64,000 nt of DNA from Vibrio salilacus (GTDB taxonomy: Bacteria > Pseudomonadota > Gammaproteobacteria > Enterobacterales > Vibrionaceae): assembly GCF_002811245.1 (NCBI RefSeq), contig NZ_NIVQ01000003.1, forward strand, positions 175,587-239,586, given 5' to 3'. Below, in pieces: positions 49,622 through 58,987 of the stretch; the first letter of the stretch is position 1; each line of letters starts with the position of its first letter. The translations under genes and the position numbers were made by a program. The notes beneath the pieces are model-generated. The model made no database searches, was not told the DNA's origin, and was given only the letters and a program-made list of their open reading frames with translations.

Positions 49622-50467
49622 ATGTGTGAATTGCTCGGAATGAGTGCCAATGTACCAACGGATATCTGTTTTAGTTTTACTGGGTTGATGCAACGAGGGG
49701 GGAATACCGGACCACACCGAGACGGTTGGGGTATTACTTTTTATGAAGGCAAAGGCTTTCGTAATTTTAAAGATCCAAAACCGAGTTGTGACTCTAAAAT
49801 TGCTGAGTTGGTGCAAAACTATCCGATCAAAAGCCGCGCAGTGCTCAGCCACATTCGGCAAGCCAATCGTGGGGCGGTCAATCTAGAAAATACTCATCCA
49901 TTTACCCGTGAGTTATGGGGACGTTATTGGACTTTCGCTCATAATGGCCAGCTTAGCGACTATGCTGATTTAGTGACAGGGCGTCATCGACCGGTTGGAC
50001 AAACGGACAGTGAATTGGCATTTTGCTGGTTATTGAAACAGATGGAAGATCGTTACCCAGAGCCGCCGCAAGACATGCTCGGTGTGTTTCGTTTTATTGC
50101 TCAATGTTGTGACATTCTCAAGCAGAAAGGAGTGTTTAATATGCTTCTTTCTGATGGTCAATATGTGATGACCTTTTGCACCAATCACCTATATTGGATC
50201 ACGCGTCGTGCACCGTTTGGCAAAGCGTCGTTGATTGACGAAGACGTAGAGATTAATTTCCAGGAAGAGACAACACCCAATGACATCGTGTCGGTAATTG
50301 CCACGCAACCACTGACCGACAATGAAGCGTGGCACCGAATGAAGCCCGGTGAGTTCGGGATATTCCACTTTGGTGAGATTGTTGATGGCAATGCTGACGA
50401 ACTGACCGAGGTTGCTTTTGCGCCGAAGAAGGTGACCAGTCAGGCTCCGACTCAGCCGCTCGAGTAG
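49622..50467 (+). CDS. YafJ-like class II glutamine amidotransferase
   Basis: A 281-residue protein with an N-terminal nucleophile glutaminase domain: Cys2 after Met removal (MCELLGMSAN), RGGNTGPHRDGWG near residues 25-37, SHIRQANRG near 78 and FAHNGQL near 103. No synthase domain is attached, so the ammonia acceptor is unknown. E. coli YafJ is similar and next to gmhA (lpcA) there too. The gap ahead of it holds an 8-bp hairpin (CAGTATCG/CGATACTG, 49570-49595) without a T tract. Confidence 0.88.
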   Translation: MCELLGMSANVPTDICFSFTGLMQRGGNTGPHRDGWGITFYEGKGFRNFKDPKPSCDSKIAELVQNYPIKSRAVLSHIRQANRGAVNLENTHPFTRELWGRYWTFAHNGQLSDYADLVTGRHRPVGQTDSELAFCWLLKQMEDRYPEPPQDMLGVFRFIAQCCDILKQKGVFNMLLSDGQYVMTFCTNHLYWITRRAPFGKASLIDEDVEINFQEETTPNDIVSVIATQPLTDNEAWHRMKPGEFGIFHFGEIVDGNADELTEVAFAPKKVTSQAPTQPLE

Positions 50468-50509
50468 AACCGCTTCAGTATCGATCGTATCTACCTGACC
50501 GTTACCCAC

Positions 50510-50543
50510 AAAAAAGGCCGATGTTTGTACATCAGCCTTTTTT
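50510..50543. terminator. Bidirectional terminator between the yafJ-like gene and proS
   Basis: AAAAAAGGC-GATGT pairs with ACATC-GCCTTTTTT with one internal mismatch and a four-base loop. Long A and T runs on both sides make it work on either strand. Confidence 0.85.
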
Positions 50544-50565
50544 GTTTATTGGCGTACCTAATTAA

Positions 50566-52281
50566 TTAAGCAAGCTGAGCTTTAATATGCTCAACAATAT
50601 CCGTCATTGCTACGGCAGATTTCTCGCCATTGCGACGGTTCTTGTACTCGAAGTTGCCTTCTTTCATGCTACGGTCGCCGATAATGACAGTGTGTGGTAC
50701 ACCCAGCAGTTCCATATCAGAGAACATCACACCAGGGCGTTCTTTACGATCATCAAATAGGACCTCAATACCCATGGCCGTCAGTTCATCGTACAGCTTG
50801 CTTGCGGCTTGCTGTACTTCTTCTGACTTGTGCATGTTCATCGGTACAATCGCAACTTGGAATGGTGCCAGTGCGTCAGGCCAGATGATGCCGTGTTTGT
50901 CGTGGTTCTGCTCGATAGCCGCGGCAACCACACGGGTAATACCAATACCGTAACACCCCATCTCAAGAATGGCGTTCTTACCGTCAGGCCCAAGTACGCC
51001 ACAGTTCATTTTCTCAGAGTAAGCGTTACCTAGCTGGAAAATGTGACCGACTTCGATACCTCGTTTAAGTTGAATTGTACCTTGACCACATGGGCTAAGA
51101 TCACCTTCGACTACGTTACGTAAGTCTTCAATTTGGCTCAGTTCAACATCACGGCCCCAGTTAATACCGAAGTAGTGTTTGTCGTCGATATTGGCACCAG
51201 CGCCAAAGTCACTCATTGCTGCCACGGTGCGATCAACGATAAACGGCAGTTTAAGACCTACAGGACCAAGAGAGCCAGGACCCGCACCGATCAGCTCACG
51301 AATTTCTTGCTCTGAAGCCATCTCAAGTGGCGCTGCAACTTGTTTTAAGTTTTCAGCTTTGACTTCGTTGAGTTCATGATCGCCACGAATAATAAGCGCG
51401 ATAATTGGTGCTTCAATCTCGTCAGAGGCTTTAACAAACAGTGTCTTAACAGTTTTCTCGATAGGTAGATCGAACTGTTCGACAAGTTCTGCGATGGTTT
51501 TCGCATTTGGCGTATCAACCAGCGTCATTGCTTGAGTTGGCTGTGCACGTTCGCCAGCAGGCGCTAGCGCTTCTGCTTTTTCAAGGTTCGCGGCATAATC
51601 CGACTCTGTTGAGAAGGCAATCAAGTCTTCACCGCTTTCTGCAAGCACGTGGAACTCTTGCGAGCCACTACCACCAATCGCACCACTGTCGGCCAGTACA
51701 GGACGGTAATCTAGACCCATGCGATCAAATGCTCGGCAGTAGGCATCGTGCATTGCGTCGTAAGATTTTTGCAGACCTGCTTTATCAATGTCGAAGCTGT
51801 AGGCATCCATCATCGAGAATTCACGCGAACGCATTACGCCAAAACGTGGGCGGCGTTCATCACGGAACTTAGTCTGAATTTGGTACAGGTTTAGTGGCAA
51901 CTGTTTGTATGAACTGACTTCATTACGCACTAGGCTAGTGATCACTTCTTCAGCTGTCGGGCTAAGAACAAACGGACGCATATGGCGGTCAGTAAAGCGA
52001 AGTAGCTCAGGGCCCATCTTTTCACTGCGGCCTGTCTCTTCCCATAGTTCAAACGGTTGTACAACGGGCATCAAGGTTTCAACAGCATCGGCATTATTGA
52101 TTTCTTGACGAACGATGTTTTCGACTTTACGCAGCACACGTAGACCGGTAGGCAGCCAAGTATAGAGACCTGAAGCCAGCTTACGGATCATACCTGCACG
52201 TAGCATGAGCTGGTGGCTCACTACTTCTGCGTCGTTTGGAGTCTCCTTCAAAGTAGAAAGAAGATATTTACTGGTACGCAT
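50566..52281 (-). CDS. proS: Prolyl-tRNA synthetase (bacterial type, with INS editing domain)
   Basis: Charges tRNA-Pro. The 571 residues (572 in E. coli) carry class II motifs: motif 2 [19 protein letters not shown] near residue 138-156 and motif 3 [14 protein letters not shown] near 443-456. The INS editing domain that clears Ala-tRNA-Pro fills about 230-400. The anticodon-binding domain follows to the end. Convergent with yafJ and upstream of nothing on its strand until trmO. Confidence 0.96.
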   Translation of the reverse strand: MRTSKYLLSTLKETPNDAEVVSHQLMLRAGMIRKLASGLYTWLPTGLRVLRKVENIVRQEINNADAVETLMPVVQPFELWEETGRSEKMGPELLRFTDRHMRPFVLSPTAEEVITSLVRNEVSSYKQLPLNLYQIQTKFRDERRPRFGVMRSREFSMMDAYSFDIDKAGLQKSYDAMHDAYCRAFDRMGLDYRPVLADSGAIGGSGSQEFHVLAESGEDLIAFSTESDYAANLEKAEALAPAGERAQPTQAMTLVDTPNAKTIAELVEQFDLPIEKTVKTLFVKASDEIEAPIIALIIRGDHELNEVKAENLKQVAAPLEMASEQEIRELIGAGPGSLGPVGLKLPFIVDRTVAAMSDFGAGANIDDKHYFGINWGRDVELSQIEDLRNVVEGDLSPCGQGTIQLKRGIEVGHIFQLGNAYSEKMNCGVLGPDGKNAILEMGCYGIGITRVVAAAIEQNHDKHGIIWPDALAPFQVAIVPMNMHKSEEVQQAASKLYDELTAMGIEVLFDDRKERPGVMFSDMELLGVPHTVIIGDRSMKEGNFEYKNRRNGEKSAVAMTDIVEHIKAQLA

Positions 52282-52374
52282 TCTATGGTATCCGTTTATT
52301 AATGTTTGACAGACATTCCCTTATTGAAAGGGGAATAAAGTTAAGCCGTTTATAATATCAGCCTATTGGCTTTG

Positions 52375-53070
52375 TCAAAAGCGTTCAATTGCAGTAACCA
52401 TTACTAAGTTATCGCTTACGCTGAATCTTATGTTCAAATCGAACAAATTTACCGCGTATTGCTTATCATCTGGCTTACCTTTCTTATAGGCAGGACGTGG
52501 GTCTTGCGCCAGTACTTGGGCGATGACTTGAGTTTCCATTGCTTGATCGCGCCGTTTTGCCAGTGTCATTTTGGCTTGAGTTGAAAACTCAACCGCTAGC
52601 GTCTCGGGCTCTTGTTCGGCATAACCGCCACAGGCATTGCTGATGTTATCGCTGTAGGGAATATACGGTTTGATATCAATAATCGGCGTACCATCGACAA
52701 GGTCAACGTTGCCTAAATCGAGATAGATTTGCTCTGCTTGCTGAGTAACTCCGTGCAATGGAATGGCAGACATACCGATGCCATTGGGCCTAAATGTTGC
52801 ACGGGAAGCAAATACACCAACACGTTCGTTACCCCCAAGACGCGGAGGGCGCACCGTTGGTTTCCATCCTGCTTGCAAATTTTGGTCAAACATAAACAGT
52901 AGCCAGATATGGCTAAACTGCTCGATTCCTCGCACAGACTCAAGACAGTTTGCAGATCCTAGTAAGCGTACTCTTGAGGTCGCCGCAGTAACCAATTTCG
53001 GTTGGCGAGGAACTGCGAATTTCTCTTTATATGGACTTTCAATAATGCCGATAGGCTCGATTGAGTACAT
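52375..53070 (-). CDS. trmO: tRNA (adenine-37-N6)-methyltransferase TrmO (TsaA)
   Basis: SAM-dependent enzyme that makes m6t6A37 in tRNA-Thr. The start is the codon at 53070 (MYSIEPIGIIESPYKEKFAVPRQP), giving 231 residues as in the family; the frame stays open to 53148 but without homology. The UPF0066 core includes RGIEQFSHIWLLFMFD near 60 and the RPNGIGMSAIPLHGV segment near 106-120. It is divergent from rpmJ and the Zur box lies between them. Confidence 0.93.
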   Translation of the reverse strand: MYSIEPIGIIESPYKEKFAVPRQPKLVTAATSRVRLLGSANCLESVRGIEQFSHIWLLFMFDQNLQAGWKPTVRPPRLGGNERVGVFASRATFRPNGIGMSAIPLHGVTQQAEQIYLDLGNVDLVDGTPIIDIKPYIPYSDNISNACGGYAEQEPETLAVEFSTQAKMTLAKRRDQAMETQVIAQVLAQDPRPAYKKGKPDDKQYAVNLFDLNIRFSVSDNLVMVTAIERF

Positions 53071-53153
53071 GGTGACTACTTTATTCAAAATGGTGATGGA
53101 GAAAATATCACAAAAGCACTTACGTTTCTCTTTGATAATCATTGCCAAATGAT

Positions 53154-53170
53154 ATGTTATAACATAACAT
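53154..53170. promoter_or_regulatory. Zur box upstream of rpmJ
   Basis: ATGTTAT-AAC-ATAACAT is a perfect 7-3-7 palindrome that fits the gammaproteobacterial Zur consensus core. It lies 110 bp before the rpmJ start and 84 bp before trmO. Zinc-loaded Zur would repress here and zinc shortage would release expression of the zinc-free L36 paralogue. Confidence 0.8.
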
Positions 53171-53279
53171 TATTTCCCGCAGTGACATCAATACTCAGTC
53201 ATCGCATAGAGACAGTCATTGGGCTTTAAGAGCACAATGACGGTGAATCGGTTGGATAAAAGAATCAAGAGGAAAGGTT

Positions 53280-53405
53280 ATGAAAGTCGTTAAGTCGCTA
53301 AAAAGTGCTAAGCGTCGCCATCCAGATTGTCAGATCGTCAAAAGAAAAGGCCGTTTATACGTAATTTGCAAAACGAACCCAAGGTTTAAGGCGGTTCAAA
53401 AATAA
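53280..53405 (+). CDS. rpmJ: 50S ribosomal protein L36, zinc-independent (C-minus) paralogue
   Basis: A 41-residue basic protein starting [17 protein letters not shown] and holding [23 protein letters not shown]. Zinc-binding L36 has Cys-x2-Cys, a third Cys and a His. Here only Cys17 and Cys30 remain, the first Cys is lost and the His position reads Phe36, so the ribbon should not bind zinc (the YkgO/RpmJ2 type). A Zur box precedes it. A well-placed ribosome binding site, GAGGAAAGG, is just upstream. No rpmE2 gene is next to it, unlike the ykgM-ykgO pair of E. coli. Confidence 0.9.
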   Translation: MKVVKSLKSAKRRHPDCQIVKRKGRLYVICKTNPRFKAVQK

Positions 53406-53781
53406 CCTACTTGAGCTGTAATATAATTGTTAATTATCTTTGCTATAGGAGCAAACGTGATGCTGTTTTACTCGATAAGCGTGGTAGGTTAAATCAATTG
53501 TTTGCCAAGTAAATAGGTGTTGTCTCGTTATTATGGTTCAACAACTTACCGAGTGCGATATAAGTAGAATTAATGGTTTTGTATGACTTATAATTCTGAT
53601 AATTGAGTTTAAGTTAGTATTAATTGCTAATGAAATGTACAATTAACGTTAAAAAATATGATTTGTCACACAGTTTGTGACATTTTAGATTTCTAATTGA
53701 GTGTTTTGTCCAGTAACCTTCCGCCCGCACTTGGAACATTTGTTTCACATTTGCTCAGGGAAAACTACAAGGAGGGAACAG
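53406..53781 (+). other. AT-rich gap upstream of the AbgT transporter
   Basis: 376 bp between rpmJ and the transporter. Contents: a possible 10-codon frame with good SD (53460-53492), and a promoter with a TGTCACA-N5-TGTGACA inverted repeat at 53664-53682. Otherwise AT-rich without a recognisable gene. Confidence 0.6.
53663..53691 (+). promoter_or_regulatory. Promoter of the AbgT transporter with operator-like repeat
   Basis: TTGTCA (5 of 6) and TAGATT (4 of 6) at 17 bp spacing, about 90 bp before the start codon. The perfect inverted repeat TGTCACA-cagtt-TGTGACA (53664-53682) overlaps the -35 and most of the spacer, as a repressor site would. Confidence 0.5.
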
Positions 53782-55368
53782 ATGAGTTCATCTGCTTCAA
53801 TGAAACAAAATACTCCCCAAAAGCCATGGTTCACGCGCTTTTTGGACACTGTTGAATATTTGGGTAATCTTCTACCTCACCCAATTACTCTTTTTGCCAT
53901 CTTCTGTCTTGCTATTCTGGTGCTTTCCGGAATTGCCGGTTACTTTGAAGTCTCGGTGATGGATCCTCGCCCAGAAGGTGCCAAAGGCCGTGCTGCCGAT
54001 GGCATGATTCATGTCGTTAGTTTACTGAATGCAGACGGTTTAGCGTTGATCGTGACTAACTTGGTGAAAAACTTTGTTGGTTTTGCGCCATTAGGTACCG
54101 TGCTGGTCGCGATGCTTGGTGTTGCGATTGCAGAACACTCAGGTCTATTGTCGGCGGCCATGCGTGGCATGGTGATGGGCGCATCTAAGCGCATGGTTAC
54201 GGTGACCGTCGTTTTTGCAGGTATCATTTCTAATACGGCATCAGAGCTTGGCTACGTGGTTCTTATCCCACTGGCAGCGATGCTATTTCACTCTTTAGGT
54301 CGTCATCCACTTGCAGGTCTCGCCGCCGCGTTTGCTGGCGTATCTGGCGGTTACTCTGCAAATCTACTGATCGGTACTGTTGATCCGCTTCTATCAGGTA
54401 TTACTGAAACGGCAGCGCAGATGATTGATCCGTCTTACACGGTTGGCCCTGAAGTTAACTGGTACTTCATGTTTGTATCAACCTTCTTTATTGCAGGGAT
54501 GGGCGCGTTCGTCACAGAGAAAATTGTTGAGCCAAAGCTTGGCAAGTACAACGATGACGATTCGGCGGAAGATCTGTCTCAAGATAAGATGGGCAAACTG
54601 TCTGGAGTTGAGAAAAAAGGTCTAAAACTGGCGGGCATTGCGATCGTGGTTGTTTCTGCGCTACTGGCGTGGACGATTGTTCCTGCTGACGGTATTTTAC
54701 GTTCTGACGCAGGTACGGTTGCAGGCTCTCCATTCCTTAAGAGTATCGTGGCGTTCATTTTCGTCTTCTTTGCGATTCCTGGTTTTGTCTACGGCAAAGT
54801 GGTCGGCACGATGAAGACAGACCGCGATGTTATTGATGCTATGGCTAAGTCTATGTCGTCAATGGGTATGTACATCGTATTGGTGTTCTTTGCGGCGCAA
54901 TTCGTTGCTTTCTTTAAGTGGACCAACTTTGGTCAAGTCTTTGCCGTTGCTGGCGCTGACTTTCTGCAAAGCATTGGCTTAACCGGGCCGATGTTGTTCT
55001 TCGCCTTCATCCTGATGTGTGGCTTCATCAACTTGATGATCGGCTCTGCATCGGCTCAGTGGGCGGTAACTGCGCCTATTTTCGTACCGATGTTGATGCT
55101 GGTGGGCTACGCGCCAGAAACGATTCAGGCGGCTTACCGAATTGGTGATTCAACGACCAATATTATCACGCCGATGATGAGCTACTTTGGTCTGATACTC
55201 GCGGTTGCCACACGCTACATGAAGAACCTAGGGATCGGTACATTAATCGCGACCATGCTACCTTACTCGCTGTGCTTCCTCGTCGGTTGGAGTGTGTTGT
55301 TCTATCTATGGGTATTTGTGTTTGGTCTGCCAGTTGGTCCTGGTGCGGCTACTTACTACACCCCTTAG
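53782..55368 (+). CDS. AbgT family transporter (p-aminobenzoyl-glutamate / drug efflux family)
   Basis: A 528-residue inner-membrane transporter with about 11 hydrophobic helices. The start is the ATG at 53782 behind AAGGAGGG; the frame is open from 53701 without homology. Family marks are FLDTVEYLGNLLPHPITLFAIF near the start, GLALIVTNLVKNFVGFAPLG near 92, a hairpin-loop region with SELGYVVLIPLAAMLF near 154, and GSASAQWAVTAPIFVPMLMLVGYAP near 430. E. coli AbgT imports p-aminobenzoyl-glutamate, while other members export sulfonamides. Direction and substrate are not decided by sequence. No abgAB hydrolase genes are adjacent. Confidence 0.88.
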   Translation: MSSSASMKQNTPQKPWFTRFLDTVEYLGNLLPHPITLFAIFCLAILVLSGIAGYFEVSVMDPRPEGAKGRAADGMIHVVSLLNADGLALIVTNLVKNFVGFAPLGTVLVAMLGVAIAEHSGLLSAAMRGMVMGASKRMVTVTVVFAGIISNTASELGYVVLIPLAAMLFHSLGRHPLAGLAAAFAGVSGGYSANLLIGTVDPLLSGITETAAQMIDPSYTVGPEVNWYFMFVSTFFIAGMGAFVTEKIVEPKLGKYNDDDSAEDLSQDKMGKLSGVEKKGLKLAGIAIVVVSALLAWTIVPADGILRSDAGTVAGSPFLKSIVAFIFVFFAIPGFVYGKVVGTMKTDRDVIDAMAKSMSSMGMYIVLVFFAAQFVAFFKWTNFGQVFAVAGADFLQSIGLTGPMLFFAFILMCGFINLMIGSASAQWAVTAPIFVPMLMLVGYAPETIQAAYRIGDSTTNIITPMMSYFGLILAVATRYMKNLGIGTLIATMLPYSLCFLVGWSVLFYLWVFVFGLPVGPGAATYYTP

Positions 55369-55394
55369 TCAGTCTGTTACTTTGCTTAATCAAG

Positions 55395-55418
55395 CCGGAG
55401 TCTTTTCTCCGGTTTTTT
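55395..55418 (+). terminator. Rho-independent terminator after the AbgT transporter
   Basis: The stem CCGGAG/CTCCGG has a six-base loop and a run of six T. Confidence 0.85.
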
Positions 55419-55511
55419 ATTGTGATTGAATGGCGGCTATCTGTTTGACTCCCCTGATTGGCAGAGTCCTAAAATGGTGAGATTAAATGGTGTCAGTAGC
55501 CGGCGAGCAAT

Positions 55512-55538
55512 AAAAAAGGCTGACGAAAACGTCAGCCT
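55512..55538 (-). terminator. Rho-independent terminator after metNIQ
   Basis: On the minus strand the nine-base stem AGGCTGACG/CGTCAGCCT (loop TTTT) is followed by TTTTTT. Confidence 0.88.
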
Positions 55539-55563
55539 GAAAGAAAAAGGTCAAAGGTTGGGA

Positions 55564-56376
55564 TTACCAGCCTTTAACAACCCCACCTTGGAAGATGTCA
55601 GATGCCGCAGCATATACTTCGTCAGTTTGGTAAGCTTTAACGAAGTTCTGTACATTTTCAGCTTGAACATTGTCTTCACGCGCAACAATCAGGTTTACGT
55701 ATGGCGACTGTTTATCTTCAACGAAAATACCGTCTTTTTGTGGCGTTAAGTTGATAGAGCTGGCGTAAGTGGTGTTGATCACAGACAGCGCAACGTCGTC
55801 GAGTGAGCGTGGAAGCTGAGCGGCGTCAAGTTCAACAATGGTGATGTTCTTAGGGTTTTGTGCAATATCACGTACCGTCGCAAGTAGTCCAACGTCTTCA
55901 CGTAGTTTCAACAGACCTTGCTGCTCAAGCAATATCAGTGAACGACCTAGGTTCGTTGGATCGTTAGGAACCGCAATACGCGCGCCATCTTGGATCTCAT
56001 CAACCGATGTTACTTGCTTTGAATAACCCGCGATAGGGTAAACAAAAGTGTTGCCTGCGATAGTCAGTTTGTAATCACGGTCAATCACTTGCTGATCTAG
56101 GTATGGCTTGTGTTGGAATGCGTTGATGTCGATTGAGCCATCATCAAGTGCGGCGTTTGGTGTGACGTAGTCAGTGAAAGTGACTAGCTCGACATCCAAG
56201 CCATACTTTTCTTTCGCTACTTTTGCTGCGACTTCCGCAACCTGAGCTTCTGCGCCAGCCATTACGCCAACTTTGATTTTGCTAGTATCAGCTTGCTTTT
56301 CGCCACAACCAGTTAGAATTAGTGCAGACGCTACTGCTGCAATAGTCAAAAGACCTTTAAGATTGAATTTCATCAC
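55564..56376 (-). CDS. metQ: Methionine ABC transporter substrate-binding lipoprotein MetQ
   Basis: Captures methionine in the periplasm and delivers it to MetNI. The 270-residue precursor has the lipobox LILTGC with Cys24. The NlpA-family fold follows with KIKVGVMAGAEAQVAEVAAKV and FTDYVTPNAALDDGSIDINAFQHKPYL, a typical substrate-contact segment. Last gene of metN-metI-metQ, 45 bp downstream of metI. Confidence 0.93.
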   Translation of the reverse strand: MMKFNLKGLLTIAAVASALILTGCGEKQADTSKIKVGVMAGAEAQVAEVAAKVAKEKYGLDVELVTFTDYVTPNAALDDGSIDINAFQHKPYLDQQVIDRDYKLTIAGNTFVYPIAGYSKQVTSVDEIQDGARIAVPNDPTNLGRSLILLEQQGLLKLREDVGLLATVRDIAQNPKNITIVELDAAQLPRSLDDVALSVINTTYASSINLTPQKDGIFVEDKQSPYVNLIVAREDNVQAENVQNFVKAYQTDEVYAAASDIFQGGVVKGW

Positions 56377-56421
56377 TATCTCCTTATGAATAAATCTGTG
56401 AAGTATGGTAGAACTTATTGA

Positions 56422-57099
56422 TTAACGGTGGTCGACACGACGGACAATCGCATCACCAATAGATTGAATAATTTGTACCAGCACAATGAGCATCACTACC
56501 GTCACGGCCATGATCACCACATCATAGCGATGGAAACCATAACGAATTGCAACGTCACCTAGGCCACCACCACCGACAGTACCGGCCATGGCAGAGTAGC
56601 TGACTAAGGTCACTAGCGTAATGGTTACCGAGTTAACGATGGTTGGCATTGCCTCTGGAAGTAGTACCTTAGAGATGATCTGCATTGGTGTAGCTCCCAT
56701 CGATTGCGCGGCTTCAACCAAACCAGTTGGTACTTCTAATAGTGCGCCTTCAATCAGACGGGCAACAAATGGAATTGCGCCAATCGTCAGTGGCACAATC
56801 GCAGCTGTCGTACCAATAAAAGTACCGACCAACAGCTTGGTCACAGGAATAATCGCTACCATTAACACTAAAAAAGGAACCGAACGACCGATATTGACGA
56901 TAGCGCCCAAGATGCGATTGAGTTTGGTGTTCTCAAGCAATCCGCCTTTTTTACTGGTATGCAAGATCACGCCAAGAGGGATACCGACAGCAAAGCCAAC
57001 AATACCCGCTACGGCGACCATGTAGAGTGTTTCCCAAGTTGCGCCCAGCAGAAGTTTGCTGTTTAAGTTCAGCCACTGTGAAATTTCGTTAAAGGACAT
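56422..57099 (-). CDS. metI: Methionine ABC transporter permease MetI
   Basis: Inner-membrane channel subunit for methionine uptake. The 225 residues contain five or so helices. The permease EAA loop is [24 protein letters not shown] near 128-152, and [12 protein letters not shown] is near residue 38. It overlaps the end of metN by 11 bp, so the two are translated together. Confidence 0.95.
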   Translation of the reverse strand: MSFNEISQWLNLNSKLLLGATWETLYMVAVAGIVGFAVGIPLGVILHTSKKGGLLENTKLNRILGAIVNIGRSVPFLVLMVAIIPVTKLLVGTFIGTTAAIVPLTIGAIPFVARLIEGALLEVPTGLVEAAQSMGATPMQIISKVLLPEAMPTIVNSVTITLVTLVSYSAMAGTVGGGGLGDVAIRYGFHRYDVVIMAVTVVMLIVLVQIIQSIGDAIVRRVDHR

Positions 57100-58123
57100 A
57101 ACCCAGTACCTCTACTTTTACGTTATGGTCACGCAGGAACGCTATCGCTGCATTGTCATCTTGTTCATTACCAAATAGCTCCGCGACCATCATGCCGAAT
57201 TTAACGCCGCCAGCGTAGTCAAGATCTGAACTCAAAATCGAAACATCGATGTTGAATTTACGGACAATTTGGCTCATCAATGGTGCATCAACGGTTGCTC
57301 CGGTAAACTCTAAACGCACTAATGGGTAACTATTCTCGACACGTGTTGGTTGCAAACGTGCTTGATAATCTTCTGGAATCGACAAGTCTAACGTTGAGCG
57401 GATAAACTGATGCGCCAGTTCCGTTTTGGGGTGGGCAAAAATTTCGCCGACGGTGCCTTTCTCAACCAACTCACCATCGCCAATGATCGCAACTTGATGA
57501 CAGATGCTTTTGACCACATCCATTTCATGAGTGATCAATAGTATGGTGATGTTGAGTTTACGGTTGATCTCTTTAAGCAGATCCAATATTGATTGGGTGG
57601 TTGCAGGATCAAGCGCGCTGGTGGCTTCATCACATAGCAATACTTTCGGGTCGGATGCCAGAGCACGGGCAATCGCCACACGCTGCTTTTGGCCGCCACT
57701 CAAATTGGCCGGGTAGCTTTCATGCTTATCGGCCAGACCGACTAACTTTAACAGGCCCGTGACCTTGTTTTTGATGTGCGCCTGATCTTTTCCTGCTAAT
57801 TCTAGAGGTAGCGCAGTGTTTTCGAACACGGTACGTGAAGAGAGCAAATTAAAATGCTGAAAGATCATGCCGATGTTACGACGTGCTTCGCATAGCTGTG
57901 GTTTGCTCAGCTTGGTTAGGTCAACCCCATCAACAACGATTGAGCCTGAGCTTGGAGCTTCCAGCATGTTAACACATCGAATTAAAGTACTTTTCCCTGC
58001 TCCAGATGAGCCAATAACACCAAAGATTGTTCCCTGAGGGACATTTAGGTTGATCGCTTTCAAGGCATGTATTTCCTTACTGCCTTGATAGAAAACCTTA
58101 TTTACTTGATTAATTTCAATCAT
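57089..58123 (-). CDS. metN: Methionine ABC transporter ATP-binding protein MetN
   Basis: Drives methionine import. The 344 residues show Walker [10 protein letters not shown] at 38-46, the ABC signature [15 protein letters not shown] near 140-154 and Walker [14 protein letters not shown] near 160. A C-terminal NIL/ACT-like domain (about 265-344) in homologues binds methionine and gives trans-inhibition. Operon metNIQ. Its promoter and the MetJ array are in the gap to gmhB. Confidence 0.96.
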   Translation of the reverse strand: MIEINQVNKVFYQGSKEIHALKAINLNVPQGTIFGVIGSSGAGKSTLIRCVNMLEAPSSGSIVVDGVDLTKLSKPQLCEARRNIGMIFQHFNLLSSRTVFENTALPLELAGKDQAHIKNKVTGLLKLVGLADKHESYPANLSGGQKQRVAIARALASDPKVLLCDEATSALDPATTQSILDLLKEINRKLNITILLITHEMDVVKSICHQVAIIGDGELVEKGTVGEIFAHPKTELAHQFIRSTLDLSIPEDYQARLQPTRVENSYPLVRLEFTGATVDAPLMSQIVRKFNIDVSILSSDLDYAGGVKFGMMVAELFGNEQDDNAAIAFLRDHNVKVEVLGYVL

Positions 58124-58192
58124 TGAGAAACCCGTTATCAGTTTGGATGAGCAGTAGACGATTATTTTGAACTACATCTCATTTACCAGAGA

Positions 58193-58221
58193 ATGCTATG
58201 GGTTTGAGTGTTGAGTGTCAA
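58193..58221 (-). promoter_or_regulatory. metNIQ promoter
   Basis: On the minus strand a perfect TTGACA (58216-58221) and TAGCAT (58193-58198) are 17 bp apart. This places the start of transcription near 58186, about 63 bases before metN. The MetJ boxes adjoin the -35 upstream. Confidence 0.7.
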
Positions 58222-58222
58222 T

Positions 58223-58254
58223 AGATATTTTTACGTCTAGACGTCTAAACGTAT
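58223..58254. promoter_or_regulatory. MetJ operator: four tandem met boxes
   Basis: Consecutive 8-mers AGATATTT, TTACGTCT, AGACGTCT and AAACGTAT match the met box AGACGTCT at 5, 6, 8 and 6 of 8 positions. Tandem contiguous boxes are the hallmark of MetJ operators, since MetJ binds cooperatively. Placed directly upstream of the -35 of metNIQ. The other side faces gmhB. Confidence 0.88.
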
Positions 58255-58323
58255 CTTTCGCTAAAACCAATCGGAATGAGTTAGTGGAGAATGACATAAG
58301 AGGCATTAGTACAATCCATCGAG

Positions 58324-58352
58324 ATGGCATAAAAAGGGGACTCAGGTATAAT
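58324..58352 (+). promoter_or_regulatory. gmhB promoter
   Basis: A perfect TATAAT (58347-58352) has ATGGCA (4 of 6) at 17 bp spacing as a possible -35. Transcription would begin about 30 bases before the TTG start of gmhB. Confidence 0.5.
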
Positions 58353-58387
58353 CTGGATACTAAAGCAAGCAAAATGAGAAACATATT

Positions 58388-58939
58388 TTGGCGAAACCAG
58401 CAGTCTTTCTAGACCGCGATGGCGTAATCAACGTCGATCACGGCTACGTGCATGACGAGCACGAGTTTGAATTCATCGAAGGGGTATTTGAAGCGGCTAA
58501 GCAGCTGAAACAGATGGGCTATCAACTTGTTCTAGTGACCAACCAATCTGGTATTGCACGGGGTAAATTCAGTGAAGACCGTTTTCTCTCGCTGACTCAG
58601 TGGATGGATTGGAACTTTGTCGACAACGGCGTTGAATTTGATGGCATCTACTATTGCCCGCACCATCCAGAGCAGGGTTTAGGTAAATATAAGCAAGCGT
58701 GCGATTGTCGTAAACCTAAGCCTGGTATGTTTATTTCTGCGCGTGACTTTTTGCATATCGACATGGCTAACTCGGTCATGGTTGGTGATAAAGCCGAAGA
58801 TTTGATGGCTGCTGAAGCGGCGGGTGTCGGCTGCAAAATTTTAGTGCGAACGGGTAAGCCGATCACCGAAAAAGGCCAGGCTATAGCCTCGGTGGTGCTA
58901 GACAGCATTAAAGATGTCCCTGCTTATCTAACCAAATAA
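58388..58939 (+). CDS. gmhB: D-glycero-beta-D-manno-heptose-1,7-bisphosphate 7-phosphatase
   Basis: Third step of ADP-heptose synthesis for LPS core. HAD superfamily: [14 protein letters not shown] with catalytic Asp9 and Asp11, a TNQSGIARG segment near 56, and [16 protein letters not shown] near 135. The zinc-binding loop [18 protein letters not shown] carries the Cys/His set of this family. The start is TTG at 58388 ([12 protein letters not shown]); no better start fits. Divergent from metNIQ as in E. coli. Confidence 0.94.
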   Translation: MAKPAVFLDRDGVINVDHGYVHDEHEFEFIEGVFEAAKQLKQMGYQLVLVTNQSGIARGKFSEDRFLSLTQWMDWNFVDNGVEFDGIYYCPHHPEQGLGKYKQACDCRKPKPGMFISARDFLHIDMANSVMVGDKAEDLMAAEAAGVGCKILVRTGKPITEKGQAIASVVLDSIKDVPAYLTK

Positions 58940-58945
58940 TCAATC

Positions 58946-58968
58946 AAAAGTCGCTCTGGGCGGCTTTT
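58946..58968 (+). terminator. Rho-independent terminator after gmhB
   Basis: AAAAGTCGC pairs with GCGGCTTTT (one wobble) across a five-base loop. Confidence 0.65.
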
Positions 58969-58987
58969 ATTTTGTCTGGAGGTTATC

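Noticed and set aside
53071..53148. trmO extended start at 53148
   Set aside because: Homology begins at MYSIEPIGIIES (53070), and the extension runs up to the Zur box.
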